Below, one piece after another: positions 39,732 to 48,547 of a DNA stretch of 64,000 nucleotides. The notes beneath the pieces are model-generated. The model did no database searches. It was given only the letters and a program-made list of their open reading frames with translations, and was not told the DNA's origin. Source of the DNA: CAIWHR01 sp039915505 (lineage in GTDB: Bacteria > Pseudomonadota > Gammaproteobacteria > Burkholderiales > Casimicrobiaceae); the NCBI GenBank assembly GCA_039915505.1, contig JBDSND010000081.1, positions 12,850 through 76,849 on the forward strand. The letters run 5' to 3'. The number at the start of each line of letters is the position of its first letter. Within the stretch, counting starts at the first letter, position 1. The translations under genes and the position numbers were made by a program.

Positions 39732-41429
39732 TTGCGACGATCGAATCTGACAATAATCTGCGCCGCAGCGCTCGCCCTCGGCGGCTGCGCCTCCCGGCCC
39801 GTCAGCGAGCCGCCTGAAGCATCCCTGCCGGCGCTCCTCTTCACCACCCTCTCCGCTGCGCCCACCACCGCACCGTCCGTCGACCTTCTTCTCCCGCCGC
39901 CCCTGCTGACGAGCGCGTCCGCACCGTTCCCCCCCGCAGTGGCGGCCGAGCTCGAAGCCTTGCCGGCTCCGGCGGAAAACCTATGGAATCGTATCCGTGG
40001 GCGTTTTGCCTTGGCGGATCTCGACAACGCGGAGGTCGCCAAGTGGGAGCAGTGGTACGGGTCGCGTCCCGACTACGTGGCCCGCATGATCGACCGCGGC
40101 CGCCGGTACCTGTACTACGTCGTGGTCGAGGTGGAACAACGGGGCATGCCTGCCGAGATCGCGCTCCTGCCGATGGTGGAGAGTGCCTTCAATCCCAACG
40201 CGCTGTCGACGAGCCGAGCCTCGGGCATCTGGCAGTTCATGCCGTCGACCGGCACGCACTATGGCCTGAAGCAGAACTTCTGGTTCGATTCGCGGCGCGA
40301 CGTCATCGCCGCCACCGAAAGCGCGCTCACCTATCTCGACAAGCTCCACGTTAAGTTCGACGACTGGCAGCTTGCTCTCGCGGCCTACAACTGGGGTGAA
40401 GGCAACGTCGCGCGTGCAATCGAGAAGAATCGTCGCTTAGGACGACCCACCGACTACGCCAGCCTCGCCATGCCCGACGAGACACGCAATTACCTGCCGA
40501 AGCTCCAGGCTTTGAAGAACATCGTCGGGAATCCCGAAAAGTACGGTCTGCAGCTCGGCGACGTTCCGGACGCGCCATACTTTGCGGTCGTCCGCACGTC
40601 CAAGGAGATCGACATCAAGCGGGCGGCGGAACTCGCCGAGATGCCGGTCGAGGAATTCCGCTACCTCAATCCACATCACAACCGGCCGGTGATCGCGGGG
40701 GCGGACCAGTACACCCTGCTACTGCCCATCGACAAGGCCGAGCTCTTCGCGGCCAAGCTGGACTTAGTGGACCAGCCGCTGGTTTCCTGGCAGGCCTACC
40801 GGATGCGCCCGGACGACACCCTCCAGCAAGTCGCCACCCGCTACGGGATGAACTTGGAGGCGCTGCGGGCGGTAAACGGGATCGGTGCCGGCTACACGGT
40901 GCCGCCCGGCCATGCGCTACTCGTGCCCGCGCAGCACGATTCGCGCGCATCGGCGGCGAGCTTCAGCCAGGCCGTGTTCACCACGGTACCCCAAGGCCGT
41001 ACCTTCTACTACCGGGTGACGCGCGGTGACACCGTGGCCATCATTGCATCCCGCTATGAAGTGACTGCCGACGATCTTCGGCGCTGGAACCGGCTGCACG
41101 GCGAGGTGAAGCCCGGTCAGAAGCTGCGGATCACCAGCAGCAAGGCGCCTCTCGCATCGACCGCCCGTGCCAGCACTGGCAAGACCACGGCCAAGGCCAA
41201 GGTGAGTCCGACATCGGCCGGCCCGGCCGTTAACCGCACGCTTTCCCGCCCGGCGGAGCCCGCGAGCAAGGCACGCAACGCCAAGGCGACGACCGTTGCA
41301 CCCGCCCGCGCGCGCAGTCGTGCGCCGACGGTGCAGAAGGCCGCTCATCCGGCCGCTCATCCGGCCGCCGATCTTGGCGTGGCGCCGGCCAAGCGGCCCC
41401 GCAAGCACGGCGGCGCAACCAAGCAGTAG
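39732..41429 (+). CDS. mltD: Membrane-bound lytic murein transglycosylase D-like lipoprotein with LysM repeats
   Basis: A 565-residue lipoprotein started at TTG (RRSNLTIICAAALALGGCAS; lipid Cys 19). The SLT domain follows, with catalytic E150 in LLPMVESAFNPNALSTSRAS and GIWQFMPSTGTHYGL, and AYNWGEGNVARAI. Two LysM modules bind peptidoglycan (about 353-398 and 425-470, FYYRVTRGDTVAIIASRYEV). The last 90 residues are an Ala/Lys/Thr-rich disordered tail. It cleaves the glycan backbone to 1,6-anhydro-muropeptides at the outer membrane. The TTG is weakly supported by an AGGA about 11 bases upstream. Confidence 0.93.
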   Translation: MRRSNLTIICAAALALGGCASRPVSEPPEASLPALLFTTLSAAPTTAPSVDLLLPPPLLTSASAPFPPAVAAELEALPAPAENLWNRIRGRFALADLDNAEVAKWEQWYGSRPDYVARMIDRGRRYLYYVVVEVEQRGMPAEIALLPMVESAFNPNALSTSRASGIWQFMPSTGTHYGLKQNFWFDSRRDVIAATESALTYLDKLHVKFDDWQLALAAYNWGEGNVARAIEKNRRLGRPTDYASLAMPDETRNYLPKLQALKNIVGNPEKYGLQLGDVPDAPYFAVVRTSKEIDIKRAAELAEMPVEEFRYLNPHHNRPVIAGADQYTLLLPIDKAELFAAKLDLVDQPLVSWQAYRMRPDDTLQQVATRYGMNLEALRAVNGIGAGYTVPPGHALLVPAQHDSRASAASFSQAVFTTVPQGRTFYYRVTRGDTVAIIASRYEVTADDLRRWNRLHGEVKPGQKLRITSSKAPLASTARASTGKTTAKAKVSPTSAGPAVNRTLSRPAEPASKARNAKATTVAPARARSRAPTVQKAAHPAAHPAADLGVAPAKRPRKHGGATKQ

Positions 41430-41447
41430 CGCTGGCGCGCCCCAAGC

Positions 41448-41481
41448 AAAACAGGCGACCGCACCTGGCGTCGCCTGTTTT
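41448..41481. terminator. Bidirectional terminator between mltD and the AlgP-like gene
   Basis: Twelve-base perfect stem AAAACAGGCGAC/GTCGCCTGTTTT with a ten-base loop. The stem supplies a T-run on each strand, so it can stop both convergent transcripts. Confidence 0.88.
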
Positions 41482-41522
41482 GGTGTCAACCGCTCGATCG
41501 AGCGGCAGACGGTCGTCGTAGC

Positions 41523-41939
41523 CTAGCGGCTCGACTTCTTCGCGCCGCGCTTCTTGGTCGCCTTCTTCGCGCTGCGCTTTTTGGTTGCCTTCTTGGCGCT
41601 GCGCTTGGCCGTGGACTTCTTGGCACCGCGCTTGGTTGCCTTCTTGGCGCTGCGCTTCTTGGTTGCCTTCTTGGCGCTGCGCTTGGCCGTGGACTTCTTG
41701 GCACCGCGCTTGGTCGCCTTCTTGGCACCCTTCTTGGCACTGCGCTTGGCCGTGGACTTCTTGGCGGCACTGCGCTTCTTGGTTGCCTTCTTGGCGCTGC
41801 GCTTGGCCGGGGACTTCTTGGCGGCGCTGCGCTTGGTCGCCTTTTTGGCACCCGACTTCTTCGCGCTCGACCGTTTCTTGGCAGGCGCCTTCGCCGGGGC
41901 CGAAGCCGTCGGCGTAACCATCGACATCATGTCAGCCAT
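41523..41939 (-). CDS. AlgP/histone H1-like Lys-Ala repeat protein
   Basis: A 138-residue protein, almost entirely Lys, Ala, Arg, Ser and Thr in repeats of the type KKATKKRSAKKATKRGAKKS, TAKRSAKKATKK. This is the C-terminal-tail architecture of AlgP and other bacterial H1-like proteins, which bind DNA non-specifically and condense it. The short N-terminus (MADMMSMVTPTASAPAKAPA) is the only non-repetitive part. GGAGA lies before the ATG at 41939. The repeats make this gene prone to length variation. Confidence 0.88.
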   Translation of the reverse strand: MADMMSMVTPTASAPAKAPAKKRSSAKKSGAKKATKRSAAKKSPAKRSAKKATKKRSAAKKSTAKRSAKKGAKKATKRGAKKSTAKRSAKKATKKRSAKKATKRGAKKSTAKRSAKKATKKRSAKKATKKRGAKKSSR

Positions 41940-41960
41940 GTCACATTCTCCTGTCTGAGT

Positions 41961-41996
41961 TGCTTTGACTGTTTTAACTGCTTTGACTGCTTGACC
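41961..41996. repeat. Nine-base tandem repeats in the leader of the AlgP-like gene
   Basis: On the plus strand TGCTTTGAC, TGTTTTAAC, TGCTTTGAC and a shortened fourth copy. On the minus strand they read GTCAAAGCA and lie 20-55 bases before the start codon, in its reading frame (Val-Lys-Ala). Confidence 0.8.
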
Positions 41997-42057
41997 GCAG
42001 GCCGGTTTGCTTTCTGTTGCTGACCTCTTGACAAACCCATTTCGACCTGCTGCCTGA

Positions 42058-42085
42058 ATTCTAGCCACATTTTATTGAATTGCAA
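42058..42085 (-). promoter_or_regulatory. Candidate sigma70 promoter of the AlgP-like gene
   Basis: On the minus strand TTGCAA (42085-42080), 16-base spacer, TAGAAT (42063-42058), in an AT-rich pocket. This implies a leader of about 110 bases that includes the nine-base tandem repeats. Confidence 0.6.
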
Positions 42086-42219
42086 CCATTCCGCGTGGAT
42101 TCGCGCGGGCGCAGATCGCGCTGTTGCGTATTAGCACACGCGCGCGCACGCGTTTTCGCATGCCTTGCGCGCGCTTCCGCGGCGTTTTTGCATCACCGCG
42201 CGGCACCTGAATGCGCCGC

Positions 42220-43569
42220 TCAGGGCAGCAGCGACTCGCCGGCGAAGAGGGACGTGACGCTCTCACGCGCGCGCACTTCGACCGCGCTGGCGCCGCTCAC
42301 CATCACCTCTGCGGCACGAGGCCGCGAGTTGTAGTTGGAGCTCATCACGAAGCCATACGCGCCGGCGGCGCCGATGGCGAGGAGGTCGCCTTCCTCGAGG
42401 GCAAGTTCGCGGTCCTCGGCGAGGAAGTCGCCACTCTCGCAGATGGGGCCGACGATCTGCCAGGAGCGCGCCGTTCCTCCGTGCGGACGCACGGGCAGCA
42501 TGGGATGCCAGGCACCGTAGAGCGCAGGACGGATGAGATCGTTCATGGCGGCATCGACGACCGCGAAGCTGTGCGTCGTCCCCGGTTTGAGGTACGTCAC
42601 GCGAGTCAGGAGCACGCCGGCGGGACCGACGAGCCTGCGTCCGGGCTCGACCACCAGGCGCTCGCGACGGCCGGCGAAGAGTTCCGCGAGCAGCGCGGCG
42701 TACGCCGCGATGGGTACCGGGTTCTCGTCCCGATAGCGGATTCCCAGTCCCCCGCCCACGTCGATGTGCTCGAGCGCGAGTCCGGAAGCCGCAAGCGCGT
42801 CCACCAGCTCGAGCACCTTGGCGACGGCTTCGCGGTAGGGCGCGAGGGAGGTGATCTGCGAACCGATGTGCAGATCGATCCCCTGCACACGGATGGCCGG
42901 GAGTTGGGCCGCCCGCGCGTATAACTCCCGCGCCGTCGCGAAGGGTACGCCGAACTTGCTCTGCGACAAGCCGGTCGAGATGTACGGGTGGGTGCCCGGA
43001 TCGACGTCCGGGTTCACCCGGAAGCTCACGGGGGCGTGCTTACCCATTCGTGCCGCGACCCGGGCCAGGGTCTGGAGCTCGCTGGACGATTCGACGTTGA
43101 AGCACAGGATGCCGGCGGTGAGCGCCGCTTCCATCTCCGCCTCGCTCTTGCCGACGCCTGAGAAGACGACCTTGCCAGCGTCACCTCCCGCGGCCAGCAC
43201 GCGGGCGAGTTCTCCGCCCGAGACGATATCGAAGCCGCTGCCGAGTCGCGCCAGCACGTTCAGGATGGCCAGGTTGGAGTTGGCCTTGAGGGCGTAGCAA
43301 ATGAGGTGTCGTTGCGCATCGACGTGGGCCTGCCCAGCGAGCGACTGCCCAGCGCGGTGAGACTGCGCAGCGGGGTGGGACTGCCCTGCAAGGGGGAGCT
43401 GCCCAGCGAGCGGGGGCCGCGACGCGAGCGCCTCGTCGTACTCGCGATAGGCAGCCTCCAGCATGGCGCGTGAGTAGACGTAGCACGGCGTCCCGAACCG
43501 AGCGGCAATCGCGGTAAGCGCGGCGTCCTCGGCAAAAAGCTCACCATCGCGATAGGTGAAATCGCTCAT
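42220..43569 (-). CDS. lysA: Diaminopimelate decarboxylase with an internal repeat insertion
   Basis: A 449-residue PLP enzyme that makes lysine from meso-diaminopimelate. Motifs: the PLP lysine K95 in CYALKANSN, the glycine-rich phosphate site HIDVGGGLGIRY, EPGRRLVGPAGVLL (with Arg), and CESGDFLA with the cross-subunit Cys. Other family members run about 415-420 residues. The excess is a segment at residues 52-84 made of LAGQ/AAQSH-type repeats just before the conserved RHLICYALKAN. The start ATG overlaps the lptM stop (ATGA). Confidence 0.96.
   Translation of the reverse strand: MSDFTYRDGELFAEDAALTAIAARFGTPCYVYSRAMLEAAYREYDEALASRPPLAGQLPLAGQSHPAAQSHRAGQSLAGQAHVDAQRHLICYALKANSNLAILNVLARLGSGFDIVSGGELARVLAAGGDAGKVVFSGVGKSEAEMEAALTAGILCFNVESSSELQTLARVAARMGKHAPVSFRVNPDVDPGTHPYISTGLSQSKFGVPFATARELYARAAQLPAIRVQGIDLHIGSQITSLAPYREAVAKVLELVDALAASGLALEHIDVGGGLGIRYRDENPVPIAAYAALLAELFAGRRERLVVEPGRRLVGPAGVLLTRVTYLKPGTTHSFAVVDAAMNDLIRPALYGAWHPMLPVRPHGGTARSWQIVGPICESGDFLAEDRELALEEGDLLAIGAAGAYGFVMSSNYNSRPRAAEVMVSGASAVEVRARESVTSLFAGESLLP
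43329..43416. repeat. Imperfect tandem repeats inside lysA
   Basis: About five copies of a 15-18-base unit related to CTGCCCAGCGAGCGA. All indels are multiples of three, so the lysA frame stays open and the protein gains about 30 residues of Leu-Ala-Gly-Gln/Ser-His repeats. Confidence 0.85.
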
Positions 43570-43871
43570 GATCGCGGCGCCGTTGGCGCGAGGATCGGGT
43601 CCACTGGCGGCGCTGGCGTCTGGGCGGGCATCGGCACCGTCGGCGGGGGCACCGGCGCTGCACCCGGTCCCGCGGACGTCGGTGGAGGAGTCGCCGGTGG
43701 AGGCTTCAGAGGACCCTTGATGCCGCAACCCGGGAGCGCAGCCGCGATGAATATGCCGGCCACGCAGGCACACACCACGCGCGCGATGGCGGTACGCGAT
43801 CGATTTCGGGCGGGGCCTGGAGCAGGGCGCCGCACCGGGTGTGCGAGCGAAGCGAAGAATGGGGGTAGCAT
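43566..43871 (-). CDS. lptM: LPS translocon maturation chaperone LptM (YifL-like lipoprotein)
   Basis: A small lipoprotein with the family signature at the lipobox, LPGCGIKGPLKPPP, followed by a Pro/Ala-rich tail. LptM assists disulfide maturation of the LptD outer-membrane LPS translocon. Its place directly before lysA and divergent from cyaY is the conserved order. The start is unsure: the ATG at 43871 gives a long leader; GTG codons nearer the hydrophobic segment (VVCACVAGIFIAAALPGC) would give a more typical signal peptide. The frame is open up to 43925. Confidence 0.85.
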   Translation of the reverse strand: MLPPFFASLAHPVRRPAPGPARNRSRTAIARVVCACVAGIFIAAALPGCGIKGPLKPPPATPPPTSAGPGAAPVPPPTVPMPAQTPAPPVDPILAPTAPRS

Positions 43872-43992
43872 CGGCAGTGGGCGCGACGTGACCGCGATGG
43901 ATGGCCCGCCGATGCTAGCACGCACTGCGTGCCATCATCCAACGCGCGATTGCATCCGCGCGACGTCTACGACGGAACACCAAGGAGCTTCC

Positions 43993-44343
43993 ATGCTGTC
44001 CGAGTCCGCATTCATCGCCGCTGCCGACGCCACGCTGACGCGTATCGGCGCCGCACTCGACGAGGTACTCGACGATGCTGACGTCGACGTTGATTGGAGT
44101 CTGAACGATGGAATCCTGGAGATCGAGTGCGAGGACGGCAGCAAGCTGATCGTGAACCGGCACGTCGCGAATCGCGAGCTCTGGGTCGCCGCGCGCGCTG
44201 GCGGCTTTCACTTCCGGCCGCAGGACGGTGCCTGGCGGGATACCCGTTCGGGCGACGAGCTCGCCGCCGCGCTCGCCGTGCTGTTGCACACCCAGGCGGG
44301 CGTCGACGTCACCCTTGGCGCGTTGCCGGCGCCCGCGGCGTAA
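43993..44343 (+). CDS. cyaY: Frataxin-like iron donor CyaY
   Basis: A 116-residue protein; E. coli CyaY is 106. The acidic helix has DATLTRIGAALDEVLDDADV for iron binding, followed by the beta-sheet (GILEIECEDGSKLIVNRHVA, ELWVAARAGGFHFR). It modulates Fe-S cluster assembly by binding IscS and iron. AAGGAG before the ATG sets the start. Divergent from lptM-lysA, the usual proteobacterial arrangement. Confidence 0.96.
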   Translation: MLSESAFIAAADATLTRIGAALDEVLDDADVDVDWSLNDGILEIECEDGSKLIVNRHVANRELWVAARAGGFHFRPQDGAWRDTRSGDELAAALAVLLHTQAGVDVTLGALPAPAA

Positions 44344-44353
44344 CGTCAAGGGC

Positions 44354-45133
44354 TCAGGTCTCGAGAAGCGCCGTCCAGTCGGCCAGCGCCCTGCGGGCGG
44401 CGGCGTGTTCGGGGAAGAGCGACTCCACCAGAGCCCAGAACCGCGGCGAATGGTTGAGCTCGACGAGATGCGCGACTTCATGCGCGACGATGTACGTGGC
44501 TAGCACGGGCGGCAGGTGCACCAGCCGCCAATGGAGCCTGATCTCGCCCTTGTGGTTGCAGCTACCCCACTCCGTCCGCGCGTTGGTGAGCTTCAGGATC
44601 GGCATCTGCCGCGCCAGCCGGGCGGCGAAGTGGGCCACGACCGGGCCGCACAGGCGCAGTGTCTCCGTGCGCAGCCAGTGGCCGACGAAGTGCGCGAGTT
44701 GCGACTCCTCGTGGGCCTGGGGATGGCGCACGGTGACGTGAAAGAGATCGACCTCGATGGCCTGCTTGCGTGACGGGAATACCGCCAGCGCCAGCTCGCT
44801 GCCCTGGTAGAGGATGGGCGCACCGCTGGTCCACACCTTGGGGAGGACGTCGCGGCGGCGGGCACGCCATTCGACGAGCGTACGTAGGATCCAGGTCGTG
44901 CGCTCGATCAACGCTGACTCGATGGCGCGCAGGCTCACCCAGCGAGGGGCCCTGACCACCAGGCCATCCAGCCCGATTTGCATACCGATCGTGCGGCGAC
45001 GGGCGCGATGCAGACGGTAGTCGATTTCCTGACCGCCGAGCGCGACCCGGCGCAACTGGCCGTCCTTTTCGGCAGGCCGTTTGCCGCCGATCAGCGGGGT
45101 ACGGAGAGTCGCGCGACCTCGTTCTCGATCCAA
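44354..45133 (-). CDS. YgjP/SprT-type zinc metallopeptidase
   Basis: A 259-residue protein of the YgjP-like (M48/DUF45) family: the zinc motif is H218-E-X-X-H222 in VAHEVAHLVELNHSPRFW, preceded by LTNARTEWGSCNHKGEIRLH, the family signature. The N-terminal domain IDYRLHRARRRTIGMQI is typical as well. Cytoplasmic; substrate unknown. The ATG at 45133 overlaps plsC by about 43 bases, so the true start may be further in. Last gene of the glyQS-gmhB-plsC operon. Confidence 0.9.
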   Translation of the reverse strand: MDRERGRATLRTPLIGGKRPAEKDGQLRRVALGGQEIDYRLHRARRRTIGMQIGLDGLVVRAPRWVSLRAIESALIERTTWILRTLVEWRARRRDVLPKVWTSGAPILYQGSELALAVFPSRKQAIEVDLFHVTVRHPQAHEESQLAHFVGHWLRTETLRLCGPVVAHFAARLARQMPILKLTNARTEWGSCNHKGEIRLHWRLVHLPPVLATYIVAHEVAHLVELNHSPRFWALVESLFPEHAAARRALADWTALLET

Positions 45134-45807
45134 GTTTCCACTTCCGCCATGAGCGCCTGGGAGTCTTTCCCGACGGAGGATACCGGGGGCCCGAACGAGA
45201 TGGTAATGGTTCCGGGGCGTTTACCGAAGAGTCCCTTTGGCCAAAGGTAGCCGGCGTTGTGCGCGACCGGCAGGACCGGCACCCCGAGCGCGATCGCAAG
45301 TCGCGCCCCGCCGGTCTTGTACTTGGCGCGGAGGCCGGGCTTGATGCGCGTGCCTTCGGGGTAAACGGCGATCCAGAAGCCCTGCGAGAAGCGCGCGCGA
45401 CCCTGGGTCGCGATCTGCTGCATCGCATCCACGCCTGCCGCGCGATCGATCGTGATCGGCGAAGCCAGAGCGAATCCCCAGCCGAAGAACGGTATCGACA
45501 GCAGCTCCTTCTTCGCCACGTACGCGAGCGGCGGGAAGTACTGGGTCAGCGCGAGCGTCTCCCAGGTCGAGCTGTGCTTGGACATGACGATGTGCGGTGG
45601 CGCGTCGTCGCCCGGCGGCACGTTCTCGACGCCGATCGCCCGCCAGCGGATCCCGCACAACACGCGCGCCCCCCACAGGTTGACTTGGCACCAGCTGGCG
45701 GCGAGTCGATAGCGCCCGATGCGTGGCAGCCAGAAGGTCGCCAGCATCAGCGCGGCGTAGACCGGCGTCACGACGAGCTGGAAGAGGAGGAACAGGATCG
45801 CGCGCAT
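45091..45807 (-). CDS. plsC: 1-acyl-sn-glycerol-3-phosphate acyltransferase PlsC
   Basis: A 238-residue membrane enzyme that adds the second acyl chain to make phosphatidic acid. An N-terminal hydrophobic helix is followed by the acyltransferase motif as H78-SSTW-E83 (usual H-X4-D is H-X4-E here), then KKELLSIPFFGWGFALA and the glycerol-phosphate site YPEGTRIKPG. The Glu variant occurs in betaproteobacterial relatives. It follows gmhB after nine bases. Confidence 0.93.
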   Translation of the reverse strand: MRAILFLLFQLVVTPVYAALMLATFWLPRIGRYRLAASWCQVNLWGARVLCGIRWRAIGVENVPPGDDAPPHIVMSKHSSTWETLALTQYFPPLAYVAKKELLSIPFFGWGFALASPITIDRAAGVDAMQQIATQGRARFSQGFWIAVYPEGTRIKPGLRAKYKTGGARLAIALGVPVLPVAHNAGYLWPKGLFGKRPGTITISFGPPVSSVGKDSQALMAEVETWIENEVARLSVPR

Positions 45808-45816
45808 CGCGCGGGT

Positions 45817-46368
45817 CTATTCGTTAGCCAGCAAGGCCGATGCCGCGAACGCAAGATCGGGAAAGATGACCGTGTTCTTGGGGAAATTGCCCTCCCGCAA
45901 CGTCCGCTCCCCCTTGCCCGTCAGGACCAGCATCGGCTGCGCGCCGACCCCTTCGGCGCACTGCAGGTCGCGCAGGCTATCGCCGACGCACGGCACGCCG
46001 GCCATGTCCGTGCCGAAGCGCACCCCGATCTCCTTGAACATGCCGCACTTCGGCTTGCGGCACTCGCACAGCGAATCGGCCGTGTGCGGGCAGTAAAAGA
46101 TGGCGTCGATCCGTCCCCCGACCTGCCCCAGGGCGCGATGCATCTTTTCGTGGATGGCGTTGAGCGAAGCCATGTCGAGCAGACCCCGCCCGACGCCCGA
46201 CTGGTTGGTGGCGATCGCCACCTTGTAGCCGGCGTGATGCAGGCGGGCGACCGCCTCGAGACTTCCGGGGATCGGTCGCCACTCGTCCGGCGTCTTGATG
46301 AACCGGTCGCTGTCGTAATTGATGACCCCGTCGCGGTCGAGAACGATCAGCTTCGGGGTGCGGGGCAT
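45817..46368 (-). CDS. gmhB: D-glycero-beta-D-manno-heptose 1,7-bisphosphate 7-phosphatase
   Basis: A 183-residue HAD phosphatase of ADP-heptose (LPS core) synthesis. HAD motif I is LIVLDRDGVINYDS with nucleophile D11 and acid D13; ATNQSGVGRGL is motif II; the zinc-binding loop is CPHTADSLCECRKPKCGMF; motif III/IV is PCVGDSLRDLQCAE. The length is typical. Between glyS and plsC, as in most betaproteobacteria. Confidence 0.95.
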   Translation of the reverse strand: MPRTPKLIVLDRDGVINYDSDRFIKTPDEWRPIPGSLEAVARLHHAGYKVAIATNQSGVGRGLLDMASLNAIHEKMHRALGQVGGRIDAIFYCPHTADSLCECRKPKCGMFKEIGVRFGTDMAGVPCVGDSLRDLQCAEGVGAQPMLVLTGKGERTLREGNFPKNTVIFPDLAFAASALLANE

Positions 46369-46402
46369 CGGATGGAGGCTTGAGGAAGGGCGTGGAGAAG
46401 GG

Positions 46403-48547
46403 CTAGACCGCGAGTCGGGAGATGTCGGCGACGCGGTTCATGGTGGTCGCGACACTCCGCAACAGCGCGAGGCGGTTGCGCCGTACCGCGGGATCGTCAG
46501 CCATGACCATCACCGCGTCGAAGAAGCGATCGACCGCAGGCTTGGCGGTTGCGAGGGCGGCCAGCGCCCCGGCAAAGTCCCCCGCACCCCAGCGCGCTTC
46601 CACCAGCGGGTCGAGTTTTTCGAAGACGGTGTACAGATCGCGCTCGGCAGGTTCGGTGAGCTGGCCGCGATCCACGGCCACCGCGGCTTCGTTACCCGAC
46701 TTCCTGAGGATGTTGATGATGCGCTTGTTCGCGGCCGATAGCGCCTGCGCTTCGGGCAGCGATTCGAATGCCTGCACGGCGGAGAGCCTTCCTGGCACGA
46801 GATGCACATCGGCTGGCGCCGTATCGACGACCGCGGCGACCTGGTTGGCGGTGTAGCCCTGGTCGCGCAGATAGCCGCGCAGGCGCTCGTACAGGAAGGC
46901 CGAAAGCTCCGCCGTCGCGTCCTTCACCGCGGGATCCTCGCTGAAGGCGCGAAAGGCGAGCGCGACCAGGGTCGGCAGCGACAGCGGCAGCGCCTTCTCG
47001 ATCACGATACGCAGCACCCCGAGGGCCGCCCTGCGCAGCGCAAAGGGATCCTTGTCGCCGGTGGGCAGGGCACCGATGCCGAACATCCCCGCCAGAAGCT
47101 CGAGCTTGTCGGCCAGCGCGACGCTGACCCCGATGGCATCGTCGGGCAGCGCATCACCGGCGTAGCGCGGCCAGTAGTGCTGCTCGATCGCCTGCGCGAC
47201 CGGCGCCGGCTCGCCGTCATGCGCACCATAGTAGCGTCCCATCAGTCCCTGTAGCTCGGGAAACTCGCCCACCATGTCGGTCAGGAGATCGGCCTTGGCG
47301 AGCCGTGCGGCACGCCGTGCGAGCGCGACGTCGGCACCCAACGCCGCGGCGATTTCAGCGGCGATCTGCTCGATCCGCAGGCTCCGCGCCTCGAGGCTGC
47401 CGAGCTTGTGGTGATACACGATGGTCGCGAGGCGAGGCAGGCGCTCGGCCAGGGGCTGGCGCCGGTCCTGGTCGTAGAAGAAGCGGGCATCGGCGAGTCT
47501 GGCGCGCAGCACGCGCTCGTTGCCGCCGACGATCGCCGCGGGGTGCTCGGTCGCAAGGTTGCTCACCAGCAGGAAGCGGTTGGCGAGCCGCCCGTCCCGG
47601 TCGGCCAGCGCGAAAAACTTTTGGTTCTGCTGCATGGTGAGGATGAGGCATTCCTGCGGCACCGCGAGGAAGTCGGCGTCGAACGTGCCGGCGTAGACCG
47701 CCGGCCACTCGACCAGCGCGGTGACCTCGTCGAGCAAGGCGTCGGGCATGATCACCGTCGCGCCGTCGGCGGCCGCAGTGAGCGCGGCGACGATGCGGGC
47801 GCGCCGATCAGCGAATTCCGGCACGACCTTGCCTTCCGCGAGCAGTGTTTCAGCATAGGCATCGGCGGTGCTGATCTCGAGATCCTGGCGGGCGAGAAAG
47901 CGATGGCCGGCGGTGGTCCGGCCCGCGTTGAGCTGCAGACGCTCGCAGGTGACGCCGACCACGTGGGCGCCGTGCAGCGCCAGCAGTCGATGCGCGGGCC
48001 GGACGAACTTGACGTCGTTCATGCCCTTGGGTGAATGTTGCGATGCGTAGCTCATTACCTTGGGGATCGGCAATCCGGCGATCGCCTCGTCGAGGGCCTC
48101 GGCAAGGCCGCGGACCAGTGGCTGACCCTTGGCGAGGGAGCGCAGCCAGACGTACTCGGCCTTGCCGTCGCTCTCGACGTAAAGGTGATCGGGGCCGTCC
48201 CGCGCGTTCGGGTAGCCCCCTGCGAGTCCGCCACGACCCATCTTGTCGAGACGCTTTTGCAGTGCCTGCGTCGGCTTGCCGGCCTTGTCCTCGGCGACGC
48301 TGCGGGGCATGAGCTTCTCGACGATCTCGGCATCCTCCGCCTCGCCGCGCACGGCGGTGATGGTGCAACCCAATCGGCGCGGCGTGGCGTAGCCGGTCAC
48401 CGCGCTTTCGGGCGTGAGCAGGCCCCGTGCCGCCAGTCCGGCCCGTAACGTGTCGGTGAACGCGTCGCCCAGGCGGGCGAGCACCTTCGGCGGCAGCTCC
48501 TCGGTCAGGAGCTCGACACACAACGTGGCGTGCACGGATTCCATCAC
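46403..48547 (-). CDS. glyS: Glycyl-tRNA synthetase beta subunit
   Basis: A 714-residue subunit of the alpha2beta2 enzyme. The N-terminus reads CVELLTEELPPKVLARLGDA. Family markers include TAGHRFLARQDLEIS, QNQKFFALADRDGRLANRFL and FYDQDRRQPL, and the C-terminal anticodon-binding domain (FDAVMVMADDPAVRRNRLAL). It overlaps glyQ: GTG at 48547 or ATG at 48544 can start it, the latter giving an ATGA-like overlap with the glyQ stop. Confidence 0.97.
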   Translation of the reverse strand: MMESVHATLCVELLTEELPPKVLARLGDAFTDTLRAGLAARGLLTPESAVTGYATPRRLGCTITAVRGEAEDAEIVEKLMPRSVAEDKAGKPTQALQKRLDKMGRGGLAGGYPNARDGPDHLYVESDGKAEYVWLRSLAKGQPLVRGLAEALDEAIAGLPIPKVMSYASQHSPKGMNDVKFVRPAHRLLALHGAHVVGVTCERLQLNAGRTTAGHRFLARQDLEISTADAYAETLLAEGKVVPEFADRRARIVAALTAAADGATVIMPDALLDEVTALVEWPAVYAGTFDADFLAVPQECLILTMQQNQKFFALADRDGRLANRFLLVSNLATEHPAAIVGGNERVLRARLADARFFYDQDRRQPLAERLPRLATIVYHHKLGSLEARSLRIEQIAAEIAAALGADVALARRAARLAKADLLTDMVGEFPELQGLMGRYYGAHDGEPAPVAQAIEQHYWPRYAGDALPDDAIGVSVALADKLELLAGMFGIGALPTGDKDPFALRRAALGVLRIVIEKALPLSLPTLVALAFRAFSEDPAVKDATAELSAFLYERLRGYLRDQGYTANQVAAVVDTAPADVHLVPGRLSAVQAFESLPEAQALSAANKRIINILRKSGNEAAVAVDRGQLTEPAERDLYTVFEKLDPLVEARWGAGDFAGALAALATAKPAVDRFFDAVMVMADDPAVRRNRLALLRSVATTMNRVADISRLAV

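Noticed and set aside
43329..43416. CRISPR-like array
   Set aside because: The units are contiguous, imperfect and coding, with no spacers; no cas genes are in the window.
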